A stretch of DNA of 42,403 nt from Phycisphaerae bacterium (lineage in GTDB: Bacteria; Planctomycetota; Phycisphaerae; Phycisphaerales; SM1A02): positions 1-42,403 of the forward strand of contig PBAX01000017.1 of assembly GCA_002716385.1 (NCBI GenBank), read 5' to 3'. Shown piece after piece: positions 1-8,651 of the stretch (the first letter of the stretch is position 1; each line of letters begins with the position of its first letter). The notes under the pieces are model-generated. The model had not been told where the DNA came from. It was given only the letters and a program-made list of their open reading frames with translations, and ran no database searches. A program made the position numbers and the translations under genes.

Positions 1-487
1 GATGGCGATGATCCTGGCCGCGATCGGTTCGATCTTCATCATCACTCATCGGCATCGGCCTCATGTCTCGGGATTCTCGGTCAACGGCATGGGCTATGGG
101 ATGTCTGTATTGGCCGCTTTGCTTGGTGCGATCATTTCCGGTCGGCAGGTGCTGCTTCACATCGAGCCGGGCGAACCCGGGTATGGGAGCCCCATGTTCG
201 GGATGCACCTCTATACGTGGGCGCTGGTCGTCTTCATGTGTGTGGTGTTGGTGAGCGGCGTGATGCTGATCTTCGGTCGTGATCGTCAGTGGCATGCGGC
301 CGAGCGCTTCGATTCGGCTTCGGACGACTCGACAGCGACCTTTGTCCGGCGGTTGCCCTGGTACACGAAGGTGACTTTCTGGATCTTCGGCGTGATCATC
401 TTCGCCAACGTGCTCTCGGCCTTCGCCGAGGCGGGCTTCAACGCCTTCCTGCCGGACAATCCCACGTCGTACAAGCTCTTTGAGTAG
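1..487 (+). CDS. DsbB-like disulfide bond formation membrane protein (5' partial)
   Basis: The gene enters from upstream, so the first Met at base 2 is probably internal; the stop is TAG at 485-487. The visible 161 residues hold three or four hydrophobic segments. They also contain the loop RQVLLHIEPGEPGYGSP followed by a GMHLYTWA helix start. From memory this matches a DsbB subfamily of inner-membrane quinone-linked thiol oxidoreductases with GYGS...LHxYTWA after the second membrane helix. No cysteine pair lies in this loop, unlike classical E. coli DsbB, and the N-terminal CxxC would be outside the window. The ORF ends exactly where the low-G+C island begins, so it forms the left flank of that insertion. 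Confidence 0.62.
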   Translation, partial: MAMILAAIGSIFIITHRHRPHVSGFSVNGMGYGMSVLAALLGAIISGRQVLLHIEPGEPGYGSPMFGMHLYTWALVVFMCVVLVSGVMLIFGRDRQWHAAERFDSASDDSTATFVRRLPWYTKVTFWIFGVIIFANVLSAFAEAGFNAFLPDNPTSYKLFE

Positions 488-568
488 GCCCCTGGACATT
501 CAAATTAGATGAGGTATCCTGTACGCAAATCAATATCGATTCTGTGAATGGAGTCACACAGAGAAGCC

Positions 569-2041
569 ATGTCAAATAAAACGAGAAGAACAGTCATCGA
601 TCTCTTCGCAGGATGCGGCGGGCTATCCCTAGGACTTGAGAAAGCTGGCTTCGAAACCATTGGGTTTACTGAAATAGGCAAAGATGCCGCCAAAACCTTC
701 ATTGCAAATCGGAAGAAACTAAGCGGTATAAATGTTGATCAAGAAGATCCCAATCAAGCAGATGAGCTGTTCCCTAATATTGATCCCCGATACACAAGAA
801 ATACCTGGTCGCTTACTCGGAAAAATGGAAAAAGACGCGGCAGGAAGGATTGCTCACGGCTTGATGCTCTACTTGGGACAGGAAAAGAGCGAGTCGAAGT
901 TGATCTCGTAGTTGGCGGCCCACCCTGCCAAGGGTATTCAAGACTCGGGCACCGCCGTACACACGCTCACAATCGCGACGAGAACCCTGGCAACTTTCTG
1001 TATGAATCGATGGCTGAAGTCATCGAGCATGCCAAACCAAAGATGTTCGTCTTTGAAAACGTGCAAGGTTTGATTAATGCCAAATGGACAAATGACAGCG
1101 ATTGCCCCGGCGAAGTCTTTGAAGACGTCCTACGTAAATTTGAAAAAATAGGATCGCCAAAGAATGACGATGACTACATCATTCGGTGGAGATTAGTCAG
1201 GGCCTACCAATACGGTGTGCCTCAAAATAGACCTCGCATTATCGCTATCGGAATCAGACGAGATGTAGCTGAGAAGCTAAGAAACAAGAAACTCATTGAG
1301 CTGAAAGACTTTGATAACAATAAACGGAGAGACAAAGTTTTCTCTCGCGTTAATCAGTTTCGAGATCGATCAGAAAACTGCGATGCAGGCTTTCATCCAG
1401 AACCTCTGTGGGATCCTAATGGCGATAACGATGAACACGCCCCACCAACTCCGCTTGAAGCTATTGGTGACCTGATTGATGCCAAGTACGGAAAGAAGTC
1501 ATTTGAAAGTAAAGAGTTCGCCAAATCTAAGTATCACGATTACAAGCCAGAACCCAAGAGCTATCAAGAGAAGATGCGTAAGGGCATGCTAAAAAGCACA
1601 GCATTAACTGGACATGAATACTCAAATCATTCAGAAGCTGTTATCGAACGCTTTAAGAAAATCATAAAAGCGGGCAAAGCCGAAGGCGACAACAAGAACA
1701 AGAAGTTCAGCCAACGTGTTCTTGGGGAAAAAGGCCAAGCAGGAAAGAAATGGCCAGGCGGAAAGCCCAACATGACCGTCACATCAATGCCTGATGACTA
1801 TGTTCACTTCAAACAACCTCGCTCATTGACTGTTCGAGAATGGGCCCGACTCCAGACCTTCCCTGATAGCTATGAATTCCAGGGCAAGAGAACCACAGGC
1901 GGCATTCGCCGAGCTGGCAATCCACTTGAGGGCATTCACGAGCGGGAAGTGCCTCAGTACACACAAATTGGAAATGCTGTGCCCCCAAGACTGGCCGAGG
2001 CTATTGGCAATCACTTACTAGATTTACTTGAACAAGTCTAA
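569..2041 (+). CDS. DNA (cytosine-5-)-methyltransferase
   Basis: Transfers a methyl group from SAM to C5 of cytosine in DNA. All key motifs are visible in a 490-residue protein: motif I DLFAGCGGLS (from residue 11), motif IV GGPPCQGYS with catalytic Cys120, motif VI FENV (Glu163), motif VIII QYGVPQNRPR, motif IX LTVREWARLQTFP and motif X QIGNAVPPR near the C-terminus. The variable stretch between VIII and IX is long and Lys/Glu rich and should hold the target recognition domain, so the recognition site cannot be read. ATG 569 is chosen over ATG 548 because a purine-rich GAGAAG lies just before it; 548 has no ribosome site. The DUF262 nuclease gene follows 49 bp downstream on the same strand, suggesting a modification/restriction pair. 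Low G+C indicates transfer. Confidence 0.93.
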   Translation: MSNKTRRTVIDLFAGCGGLSLGLEKAGFETIGFTEIGKDAAKTFIANRKKLSGINVDQEDPNQADELFPNIDPRYTRNTWSLTRKNGKRRGRKDCSRLDALLGTGKERVEVDLVVGGPPCQGYSRLGHRRTHAHNRDENPGNFLYESMAEVIEHAKPKMFVFENVQGLINAKWTNDSDCPGEVFEDVLRKFEKIGSPKNDDDYIIRWRLVRAYQYGVPQNRPRIIAIGIRRDVAEKLRNKKLIELKDFDNNKRRDKVFSRVNQFRDRSENCDAGFHPEPLWDPNGDNDEHAPPTPLEAIGDLIDAKYGKKSFESKEFAKSKYHDYKPEPKSYQEKMRKGMLKSTALTGHEYSNHSEAVIERFKKIIKAGKAEGDNKNKKFSQRVLGEKGQAGKKWPGGKPNMTVTSMPDDYVHFKQPRSLTVREWARLQTFPDSYEFQGKRTTGGIRRAGNPLEGIHEREVPQYTQIGNAVPPRLAEAIGNHLLDLLEQV

Positions 2042-2090
2042 GTTGGATCGAATTGACCAGAGCTATGCAATAGGACTATAGGGATCAAAC

Positions 2091-3989
2091 ATGCCCCCTC
2101 TTCAACAATCGTACACAGACATTCTTACCAAAAGATTGATCAAGACTAATTTTTCAGTCAATAAAACTCATCCGGTTATAAGCAGATTGGCCAAAGAACT
2201 AAATCTGGAAGCCAAGACTATAGAAAATCAAGCAGATGGGGTTAATGAACTTAGAAAGTTCATGGGGAAGAATTACAAGTCTTCAAAGTCACGGCGGAAC
2301 AAGAACACAAGCAAGAAGCATCGTACATCTTGGAATAGGCAAGCATTACTTGACACCTGGATAACAGATGCAGCATGGGAGCATTACAAACGAGATTCAA
2401 CCGCAGATGTACAGGCCATCAATAAGATAAAGCAACTTGGGTTCCCCGCAGGCCATGCATATTTTATTAAAGACAATTCGAATTTGCTCATCGACAGCAC
2501 CTTGTTTGATTGGATATGCAGTGAAGAAAAGGTAGAAATCAACAAGCTCAGCGATCTAAATGAAATACCAATTGAGCAAACTCTTGTTGCAGTTAGACCA
2601 AATGGCGAGCAAAAAATATATAGCGTCAATCTGAATGGCAAGTTATTTGATCAAGAATCCAAAGTTCTACTTCCACACATAAGCGGTAAAAATTGGGAAA
2701 GCGCTCTTGAATTTATTAGCGCAAGAGAAGATCAGTGGATATATCTCGCATATCCGAAAGATAATCATCGCCTATTTTTGTTTGCAATAAATGACGCGTG
2801 GAAATCTACTGACTATAACTTTGACTTTGACGATATATCACAACCAAAGATAACGCTATGCGATCTGGATACTGAGCACTTTTCTAATCCAACAAATGTG
2901 TCGTTTAAAAAGCTTTTATCGTGCGACAGACAGCTACTCATACCTTTTTATCAAAGGGTCTATAGCTGGAAAGAAGAAAATATTCGTGCATTTTTCGATA
3001 GCGTAGATTCAGCCAAAAAGGCTTGTGAATCAAATAAATCTAAGCCTTACTATATGGGCAGCGTCTTAACAAGCACGTCAACTGATGGCGACGATGCACC
3101 TAAGCTTGTAATTGACGGGCAACAACGCTTAACCACGCTTTACCTGACTATTACCGCTTGCGTAGAACTGATTCAATCACAAGGCAACACTGAAGATGCA
3201 AAATATCTTGCACGTCTTCATCTCATTAGAAATGCACCTAATGATCCAGAATCGCATAATAGCCCAACACTAATTCCTGCCATGGAAGATCGCGCAACAT
3301 TTTATAAGCTGTGCAATCAGAAGCTTGACCGCTATCTGCATGGCGATGATGCAAATAAGTTTCAGACTGACAAACACCCAAAACTTTTGGATAGCCTTAA
3401 ATCTTCATCAATTCGTTCGAACTATGATTTGATTTATAGCTTGATTCAGGACAAGTTCCTTGCGGATGAAGAACGTGACTTTAAACATGAGGATCTCAGT
3501 GCCTGGATCGCATCTTTACGCCAGTCAATGACTATTACATCATTCAGCATTCCTCATGAGAAAGATCCATACACGATTTTTCAAAGAATGAATGACAGCG
3601 GCCGCGCGCTGACTATTGTGGATTTGGTGAGAAGCGAACTACTGAGAAATTGTGATCCAAACAAAGGACATTTGATTCGTAAGGAAAAGCTTGATCCATT
3701 CGAGCGTGCTTTTAGTCTTTCACCGATTAAACCGTCATATGACGAAGGTAAAGCAGAGCTGTATCGCTCCGAGCACAAAGAAAAGAATCTAAAAGAATTT
3801 TATGAAGCACTTGGCGGCATTCTCTCTAATGGGAAAAAGAAATCAGGGGATGCATATCAAGTAATCAAAAGAGAAATTGAAACTCAAGTAAAAGCTCATG
3901 GCAAAGATGAATATCTCGGAAAACTGATTGATTCATGGACAAAGTATGCGAGGTGGTATCAATTTCTTCGTTGCTTACGGGAGCCGTAA
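2091..3989 (+). CDS. GmrSD-like nuclease, DUF262 half (ends at an in-frame TAA)
   Basis: Residues 1 to about 270 are an unrecognised extension with a basic patch near residue 75. A DUF262 domain follows, with QRVYSW (about 288), the family signature IDGQQRL (Asp342) and FQRMNDSGRALTIVDL (Asn501). DUF262 proteins (GmrS, BrxU, ParB/Srx-like fold) bind or hydrolyse nucleotide and act with a DUF1524 HNH nuclease against modified phage DNA. Translation stops at codon 633, TAA 3987-3989. The same frame then stays open and encodes the expected DUF1524 half to 4823, so the gene looks like one 909-residue protein broken by a single nonsense codon. The start has AGGG 9 bp upstream. With the upstream methyltransferase it may form a restriction pair (inference). 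Confidence 0.85.
   Translation: MPPLQQSYTDILTKRLIKTNFSVNKTHPVISRLAKELNLEAKTIENQADGVNELRKFMGKNYKSSKSRRNKNTSKKHRTSWNRQALLDTWITDAAWEHYKRDSTADVQAINKIKQLGFPAGHAYFIKDNSNLLIDSTLFDWICSEEKVEINKLSDLNEIPIEQTLVAVRPNGEQKIYSVNLNGKLFDQESKVLLPHISGKNWESALEFISAREDQWIYLAYPKDNHRLFLFAINDAWKSTDYNFDFDDISQPKITLCDLDTEHFSNPTNVSFKKLLSCDRQLLIPFYQRVYSWKEENIRAFFDSVDSAKKACESNKSKPYYMGSVLTSTSTDGDDAPKLVIDGQQRLTTLYLTITACVELIQSQGNTEDAKYLARLHLIRNAPNDPESHNSPTLIPAMEDRATFYKLCNQKLDRYLHGDDANKFQTDKHPKLLDSLKSSSIRSNYDLIYSLIQDKFLADEERDFKHEDLSAWIASLRQSMTITSFSIPHEKDPYTIFQRMNDSGRALTIVDLVRSELLRNCDPNKGHLIRKEKLDPFERAFSLSPIKPSYDEGKAELYRSEHKEKNLKEFYEALGGILSNGKKKSGDAYQVIKREIETQVKAHGKDEYLGKLIDSWTKYARWYQFLRCLREP
3987..3989 (+). other. In-frame TAA separating DUF262 and DUF1524 domains
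   Basis: Codon phase is unchanged on both sides. After CGG-GAG-CCG the frame reads TAA, then continues open (TCA-ACC-TAT...) through to TAA at 4821-4823. The residues just after the stop form a helix-like stretch that merges smoothly into the second half. This favours a point nonsense mutation (one base from CAA, AAA or GAA) or a sequencing error over a frameshift. Readthrough, or a natural split into separate subunits, remains possible. Confidence 0.8.
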
Positions 3990-4058
3990 TCAACCTATCC
4001 CACAGTTCTCCAGCATTCAGAACTTGGAATAAGTAAAGGTTTATGGGATCAAGTCAGA

Positions 4059-4823
4059 TTGTTTTCACTTCAATCGATCCCAAAACCAATGATCCCCATG
4101 CTGATTGGCTTATTAGATGCAACATCTGGTGACAATTCAGTCGTGAGTGAAAAAACTGTGAGTCGCGTCATTAAATTGCTTGACACTTGCTTGGTGAGAG
4201 GACGCATTGCAGGCTGGGGCAATAGTGGACTAATGGGAACTTATTGGCCATTAGCTTCGAAAGAATGGAAACACAAAAAGAAGCCATATGAATACGGTGA
4301 TCCCGAGGCCATCAAAGCCAGACTCTTGGGCAATCGCAATCTAAGTATTGCATCACTTGATAACGAATCGATAGAAAGTTGGTTTCGGGATCCTGTTTAT
4401 AAGCCAAAGATCGAGAGCTTTAAATACATACTCTACGTATTAGAAGCCGCAGGCCGGAATAATGATCCACTACCCGATTACTTTATGTGGAATCAGGGTG
4501 AAATCAAATCAGGCACAAGCGTAGAACATATCTATCCACAAAAGCCGGCCAAGGGTACTTATCCAAAGTTCATTTCAGAAGATGATAAAGAGAAGGTCGG
4601 AAGGCCAGGCAATCTGACGCTGTTGACTATGAAAGAACAACGAGATGCATCAAATTACGACTATAAAACTAAACTGAAAGTGTATGAAACTTCACTATTC
4701 AATATTAGTAAATCAGTATCACAGGATTACACAAGTGATTGGTCACCTGAATACATCAACAAACGTGGAGACGAACTACTCGATTTGATTTTGAATCAAT
4801 GGCCTGAACCAGAGTCGATCTAA
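4059..4823 (+). CDS. GmrSD-like nuclease, DUF1524 (HNH) half
   Basis: Carries the C-terminal nuclease part of a DUF262-DUF1524 protein. SVEHIYPQKP holds the His-Ile-Tyr-Pro core (His at codon 813 of the joined gene). GNLTLL and the SNYDYKTK segment complete the HNH-like site expected to cut DNA with a metal ion. The start given is a TTG with no clear ribosome site, and ATG 4089 is equally weak, so independent translation is doubtful. In phage-defence GmrS/GmrD the two domains can be separate genes, usually with their own ribosome sites. Here the absence of one, and the preserved frame since 2091, suggest the 3' piece of an interrupted gene. Confidence 0.75.
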   Translation: MFSLQSIPKPMIPMLIGLLDATSGDNSVVSEKTVSRVIKLLDTCLVRGRIAGWGNSGLMGTYWPLASKEWKHKKKPYEYGDPEAIKARLLGNRNLSIASLDNESIESWFRDPVYKPKIESFKYILYVLEAAGRNNDPLPDYFMWNQGEIKSGTSVEHIYPQKPAKGTYPKFISEDDKEKVGRPGNLTLLTMKEQRDASNYDYKTKLKVYETSLFNISKSVSQDYTSDWSPEYINKRGDELLDLILNQWPEPESI

Positions 4824-5239
4824 GCCGACATCTATAACCCACTAAGCCACAAGCTTCTCCCATTCAATTAGCTGAACGTTCGAAGCTAAGGCTTATCAAC
4901 TTAGATCATATCGTGCTGTTTATTGAAGATAACAGACAACAGAAACCAGTTCGAAGAACTAGTCCAATCTCGTTTGGCTTTACTTCCTAGTGGATTTATT
5001 ACCAATCATTATTAAGAGAATAGTGGATGGGCACATGTGTTTCATACCCAGCACGGCTACACGTTCGTCCTCTTTAATAGCAAACGCTCAGCATTGACAG
5101 CCTGGAATCAGAGTGGACGCAGACGCATGTCACAAGAGACATTTGGCATCCTCAAACAGGTGGCCGCAAGTGACACGATTCTCGAATCAATCGATAGCTG
5201 AAATTTGAGAGTATGGCTAAGTTTAATATTTTGCTTTTA
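4824..5239. other. Intergenic stretch in the island, between convergent genes
   Basis: This 416-bp region separates the plus-strand nuclease gene from the minus-strand STAND gene. The first 210 bp have stops in all frames and no recognised structure. The last third contains a short open frame (5037-5201) that reads like protein. No terminator with a T-run was identified. Confidence 0.5.
5037..5201 (+). pseudogene. Possible gene remnant or small ORF (54 codons)
   Basis: From GTG 5037 to TGA 5199-5201 the frame reads MFHTQHGYTFVLFNSKRS, then a polar helix-like tail ending SIDS. Composition and codon choice look coding, and local G+C is higher than in the neighbouring noncoding bases. An in-frame TAA lies 21 bp upstream (5016-5018) and no good ribosome site is present. 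It resembles the C-terminal end of a lost gene more than a functional small protein. The family is not recognised. Confidence 0.3.
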
Positions 5240-8170
5240 TTAACGAAGGTCCATGAAGTCTACTACGTTGCAATTCTGACCTGGTCGCAGTTTGTTACCG
5301 TCAGGTAATACTGCAACTGGATCACCTTTCTTTAACGTGTTAAGAGCTTCTTCTGCCTCATCAGCATTACCCAGATACGAAAATTCAATTCTTCTAAGGT
5401 AGTAGGAAACACTATCATTATGAAGTCTTGCATATGCATAGCTGTAATAGTTTGGCTTGCTATCATGAACACTATCTGGATAAAAGAATGGCTTTGTGAT
5501 ATGAGCCAATTTGTAGCCAAATGATTCCAATTCCTCACTAATGAGGCCTTGCCCGGTAATCCGTTTTATAAGGCGATCTATTGGACCATCATCAAATTCA
5601 GGCAAAACAGATTTGAAACTAACTTTTATTTTGTAGAACCACTGTGAATCTTTTTTTGTTTTCCGTGAATGAGCCAATAGCCTGCCTGCAGAATCTGTAA
5701 GCATGAACTCATACAAAGACCTTGCGTACGACACCTGATATTCATCAGTAGTATTCTTCGTTATAACATGCACCGATGCTCGGATAATGTCATAAAAAAG
5801 GTTACCAGCTTGCATCATTGTGACGTGGCTTGGCCTAGTATTCGATATTTTAGCGCAAATATCCAAGGCATGCTTTAATGACTGAACCCTCTGCGCAAGA
5901 GGCAGACCTCTGACTTCATCTTTTCTTCTGTAGAAGTTACCAAGGCTCACTAAAATTCTATCATTAGAGTAAGCAGGTACAAGCTGCCAGGCATCCGAAT
6001 GAATGATTGATTCAATCCTTTCTATTTGATCCTGTAAATTATCCGCCTGCTTAAGATTATCTTCTTCGACTCTACTATTTCTACTATTCAGATCTGCCAC
6101 ATCAGTGATTACGAATAGCTTTGCATGAAAATAGCTAAAAAGACAAAGCTGAAGATCTTCAGTAATTTTATGATCACCGCTAGCACAACAGTCTTCTACA
6201 ATTTCGACATATGGTTCGCAAATTTCACAAACAGATGTATTTGATTTCATTCTCTGAAAATGCACCGCAATCATTGCTGCAACAGCAATTTCAATTTCAG
6301 AGACATCTTCATCCTTAGACTTCTTATGCAAGTCCTTAAGACAATCAAGATAATCTGGACTTCTTTGTGCAACTTTTTCATAGAGCTTGACCCAAGAAAA
6401 ATAATCTTCCAGGTTGGCTGTCGCATCTTGCTTGAATTCAACAAGCTTTTCTATTGAAAGCGGGTCACCCTGAAAGCTGTCTAGCATGCCTTTAAGGCGA
6501 TTGCCTAACTGGGTCCTCTGACTTTCTTTTCCTATACCCGCTAACTGCTTTAGCGATGAACTCTCACTCATTCTTGCAGCCGAAACATAGTAATTATCAA
6601 GCTTACCAGACATCTTTTCATCTAATACAGATCGATAATCCAGTGATTCCCGAAGCGAAAAATGACTTGGAACCTTATTGTTCTGAAGAAGACCGAATAC
6701 TTCTAACTCTCTTAGGCCCTGATTGAGTAATTCATCATTACTTTCTGGATTTAGCTTTGATAGCCAAGTTAAATCCGCACTCTTTCCTAGTGCAATCAAT
6801 CGCAAAAAAGCATCTATTCCTTGATCACTCAACAAAGTGACAAGATTTGATAATGCAAACTCTGCATACCTTGGACCAGATACACTTTCAATGGCTCGGT
6901 TCACATCCTGTAACGTTTTAACTTCGGGATTACTTGCAAGTATCCGACTGGCTGTCTCAAGCTGCAATGGAAATTCGAGCTTGTCCGCAATTTCTTCTAC
7001 AAATGCATTATCTAAATTAGATCCAGCAAGAGCAGAGTACTTTCTTACAATGGTAAGTTTGTTTTCTCGTTGCAAATCACGCAGTCTAATTTGATTCGCA
7101 TTATTTACATGCAATCTGCTCGTAACAATAAAATGCCATTTCTCTGGCAACTCGTAAATTAAATCACGCAGTGCATCCTGAGATTGGCCAATAATCGTTT
7201 CCATGTTGTCAAGACACACAATTATTTCTTTTGATTTAAACGCTTGCTCTGCTTTTTCCCAAGTGGAATTAGCATCTTCAGGCATTAATTCTGATGCAAT
7301 TGCAGTCTTTACTTGAGTTACATTCTCAAAGTCAGGCTTAATACGACTATTTTTAACATCTTGATACTTTTCAAACTTAGCGGATACAAGAAGGATTTGC
7401 TCAAATCTCTCTGCGGCCTTTCTGTCGGAAGCCAATAAGTTAAGCACATGAATCGCGAGAGCAGTCTTCCCGCTACCACCCTCACCTATTAATGCCGTTG
7501 TGTTACTTCTCGTATCTAGAAGAGATTTCTTTATTTCTTTTATTTCATTCAATCGGCCAACAAATGCTTTAGTCTCGATCCCTTGCTTCGTTGCTTTCTC
7601 CCGCAAATTATTTTTAATATCGCGTTGTTCATAATACTTTTCAAGCCACTCATCAGTCGGCTCTTGTGTTGTTCGATTTTTTACTGACTCAATTGCTTTG
7701 GGCACACTATCCAACTTAAGTTCATTGACTGCTGGATGCGTTGCCGCCGCATAACACCTGGCTAACAAATATTCTGATTCAGTTGTATCAATCCCTCGTG
7801 TCCGAACAGGATGATATAAATCAGTTCTCACCTGCAGTAGTTCTATCTTTTCAAGAAACTGCGTGTACTCCCGCGCAATCTCCAAACGACCATCAGATGT
7901 CTCTTTGAGAATCTTTTGCAACCAATCAAGCACCTGCTTTAAGTAGGCCGCATCGAGACACTCACTTATTGAACTTTTGTCATTTATCGTATCGGTCTTA
8001 TCAGATTGAATGATGGAATCTCGAATACCTTTCGGTATTACGACATCATTTAATGAATGAAAGTTTTCTATAAAACTGCCTACTGCTTGTTCTATTGCTT
8101 GAATTATAGAGAATGCTGCCCGCTTCACTTCATTTACATTGACATTTTCCGGATATCCAATTGGCGACAC
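5240..8170 (-). CDS. STAND-type P-loop NTPase, putative antiviral sensor
   Basis: A 976-residue protein. Residues 1-200 are an unrecognised mostly helical region. The NTPase module opens with FVGRLNEIKEI, then Walker A GEGGSGKT (Lys235), Walker B IIVCLDNME (Asp321) and a sensor-1-like FIVTSR (Arg352). Residues beyond about 480 are helical without motifs, as expected of a TPR-like or other sensor region. This order matches STAND NTPases (NB-ARC/NACHT-like), many of which oligomerise on sensing phage proteins. The GTG start is well supported by AAGGAG seven bases upstream. The gene is convergent with the nuclease gene and preceded by about 130 bp of AT-rich DNA. The effector activity cannot be named; no TIR, nuclease or protease motif was seen in the N-terminus. 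Confidence 0.8.
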   Translation of the reverse strand: MSPIGYPENVNVNEVKRAAFSIIQAIEQAVGSFIENFHSLNDVVIPKGIRDSIIQSDKTDTINDKSSISECLDAAYLKQVLDWLQKILKETSDGRLEIAREYTQFLEKIELLQVRTDLYHPVRTRGIDTTESEYLLARCYAAATHPAVNELKLDSVPKAIESVKNRTTQEPTDEWLEKYYEQRDIKNNLREKATKQGIETKAFVGRLNEIKEIKKSLLDTRSNTTALIGEGGSGKTALAIHVLNLLASDRKAAERFEQILLVSAKFEKYQDVKNSRIKPDFENVTQVKTAIASELMPEDANSTWEKAEQAFKSKEIIVCLDNMETIIGQSQDALRDLIYELPEKWHFIVTSRLHVNNANQIRLRDLQRENKLTIVRKYSALAGSNLDNAFVEEIADKLEFPLQLETASRILASNPEVKTLQDVNRAIESVSGPRYAEFALSNLVTLLSDQGIDAFLRLIALGKSADLTWLSKLNPESNDELLNQGLRELEVFGLLQNNKVPSHFSLRESLDYRSVLDEKMSGKLDNYYVSAARMSESSSLKQLAGIGKESQRTQLGNRLKGMLDSFQGDPLSIEKLVEFKQDATANLEDYFSWVKLYEKVAQRSPDYLDCLKDLHKKSKDEDVSEIEIAVAAMIAVHFQRMKSNTSVCEICEPYVEIVEDCCASGDHKITEDLQLCLFSYFHAKLFVITDVADLNSRNSRVEEDNLKQADNLQDQIERIESIIHSDAWQLVPAYSNDRILVSLGNFYRRKDEVRGLPLAQRVQSLKHALDICAKISNTRPSHVTMMQAGNLFYDIIRASVHVITKNTTDEYQVSYARSLYEFMLTDSAGRLLAHSRKTKKDSQWFYKIKVSFKSVLPEFDDGPIDRLIKRITGQGLISEELESFGYKLAHITKPFFYPDSVHDSKPNYYSYAYARLHNDSVSYYLRRIEFSYLGNADEAEEALNTLKKGDPVAVLPDGNKLRPGQNCNVVDFMDLR

Positions 8171-8301
8171 GACCTACTCCTTCACAATGTATTACCTACA
8201 TCATAAACAATTGCATCAACAAAAAATCCGTACTCGCTATTACGATTTTATTACCCAACTTAAATACCTATGCCTGTTTCACTTTATTTTATACCTCTAG
8301 C

Positions 8302-8460
8302 TTAACTACGCTCATTTTGCTTTCGCATCTCCAACCTGATCAGCTCGAGGACCTCCTCCTTGACCCGGTTGGCCATGGCCCGCAACTGAGCCTTGTTGGT
8401 TGGAATGCCCTCCTCGAGCAAGGAGGCGATGCGTTCAAGTGTGCTGGTCGATGGCTTCAT
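8302..8460 (-). CDS. Small helical protein, 52 residues, unknown function
   Basis: ATG 8460 is preceded by AAAGGA at ideal spacing, strong evidence that it is translated. The product begins MKPSTSTLERIASLLEEG and ends in a charged amphipathic helix (LELIRLEMRKQNERS). No family is recognised. The last several codons and the TAA fall in the AT-rich edge of the island, while the first 40 codons are G+C-rich. The insertion may therefore have replaced the original C-terminus. Confidence 0.55.
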   Translation of the reverse strand: MKPSTSTLERIASLLEEGIPTNKAQLRAMANRVKEEVLELIRLEMRKQNERS

Positions 8461-8521
8461 GGTCGTGTCCTTTCGTGACTTGGTTTCGAGAGGTTTCGGA
8501 CGAGCCGACCACGTTGGTCTC

Positions 8522-8567
8522 CCCGTCCCACCCCCTCCTCCCCTTACAGGGGAGGGGGTGGGACGGG
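8522..8567. repeat. Perfect 17-bp inverted repeat
   Basis: Arms 8522-8538 and 8551-8567 are exact reverse complements (CCCGTCCCACCCCCTCC and its complement) around a 12-base loop that can itself pair CCCCT with AGGGG. No T-run follows on either strand, so it is not a standard intrinsic terminator. It resembles dispersed REP-like palindromes with a CCCCT-N-AGGGG core. It lies between the divergent 52-residue gene and the lipoprotein gene, and no second copy was noticed here. Confidence 0.75.
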
Positions 8568-8651
8568 AACCACCAGAGGAAAACCCCATCAGGCAGGACA
8601 GGCATCCCAAGGGCTCGGATAGCCGCATTCGATTGGAACTATCATGTGGCC

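Larger units (their letters stand above)
488..8301. other. Low-G+C putative defence island
   Basis: Base composition falls sharply just after the DsbB-like stop and recovers near 8320. Hand counts give 20 G+C of 60 in the line starting at 2461 and 35 of 60 in the line at 12001. The content is a C5 DNA methyltransferase, a DUF262/DUF1524 modification-system nuclease gene and a STAND NTPase, all families repeatedly found in bacterial immunity loci. No integrase, transposase, tRNA gene or convincing direct repeat was seen at the ends. The mode of insertion is unknown and the boundaries are approximate. Confidence 0.7.

Noticed and set aside
3960..4060. Frameshift as the cause of the broken nuclease gene
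   Set aside because: The second half is in the same frame as the first, so no shift is needed; only one stop codon intervenes.
488..8301. Direct repeats or tRNA attachment site at the island ends
   Set aside because: By eye no repeat of useful length links 488-560 and 8170-8330, and no tRNA is present; a computed comparison with an island-free relative would be needed.
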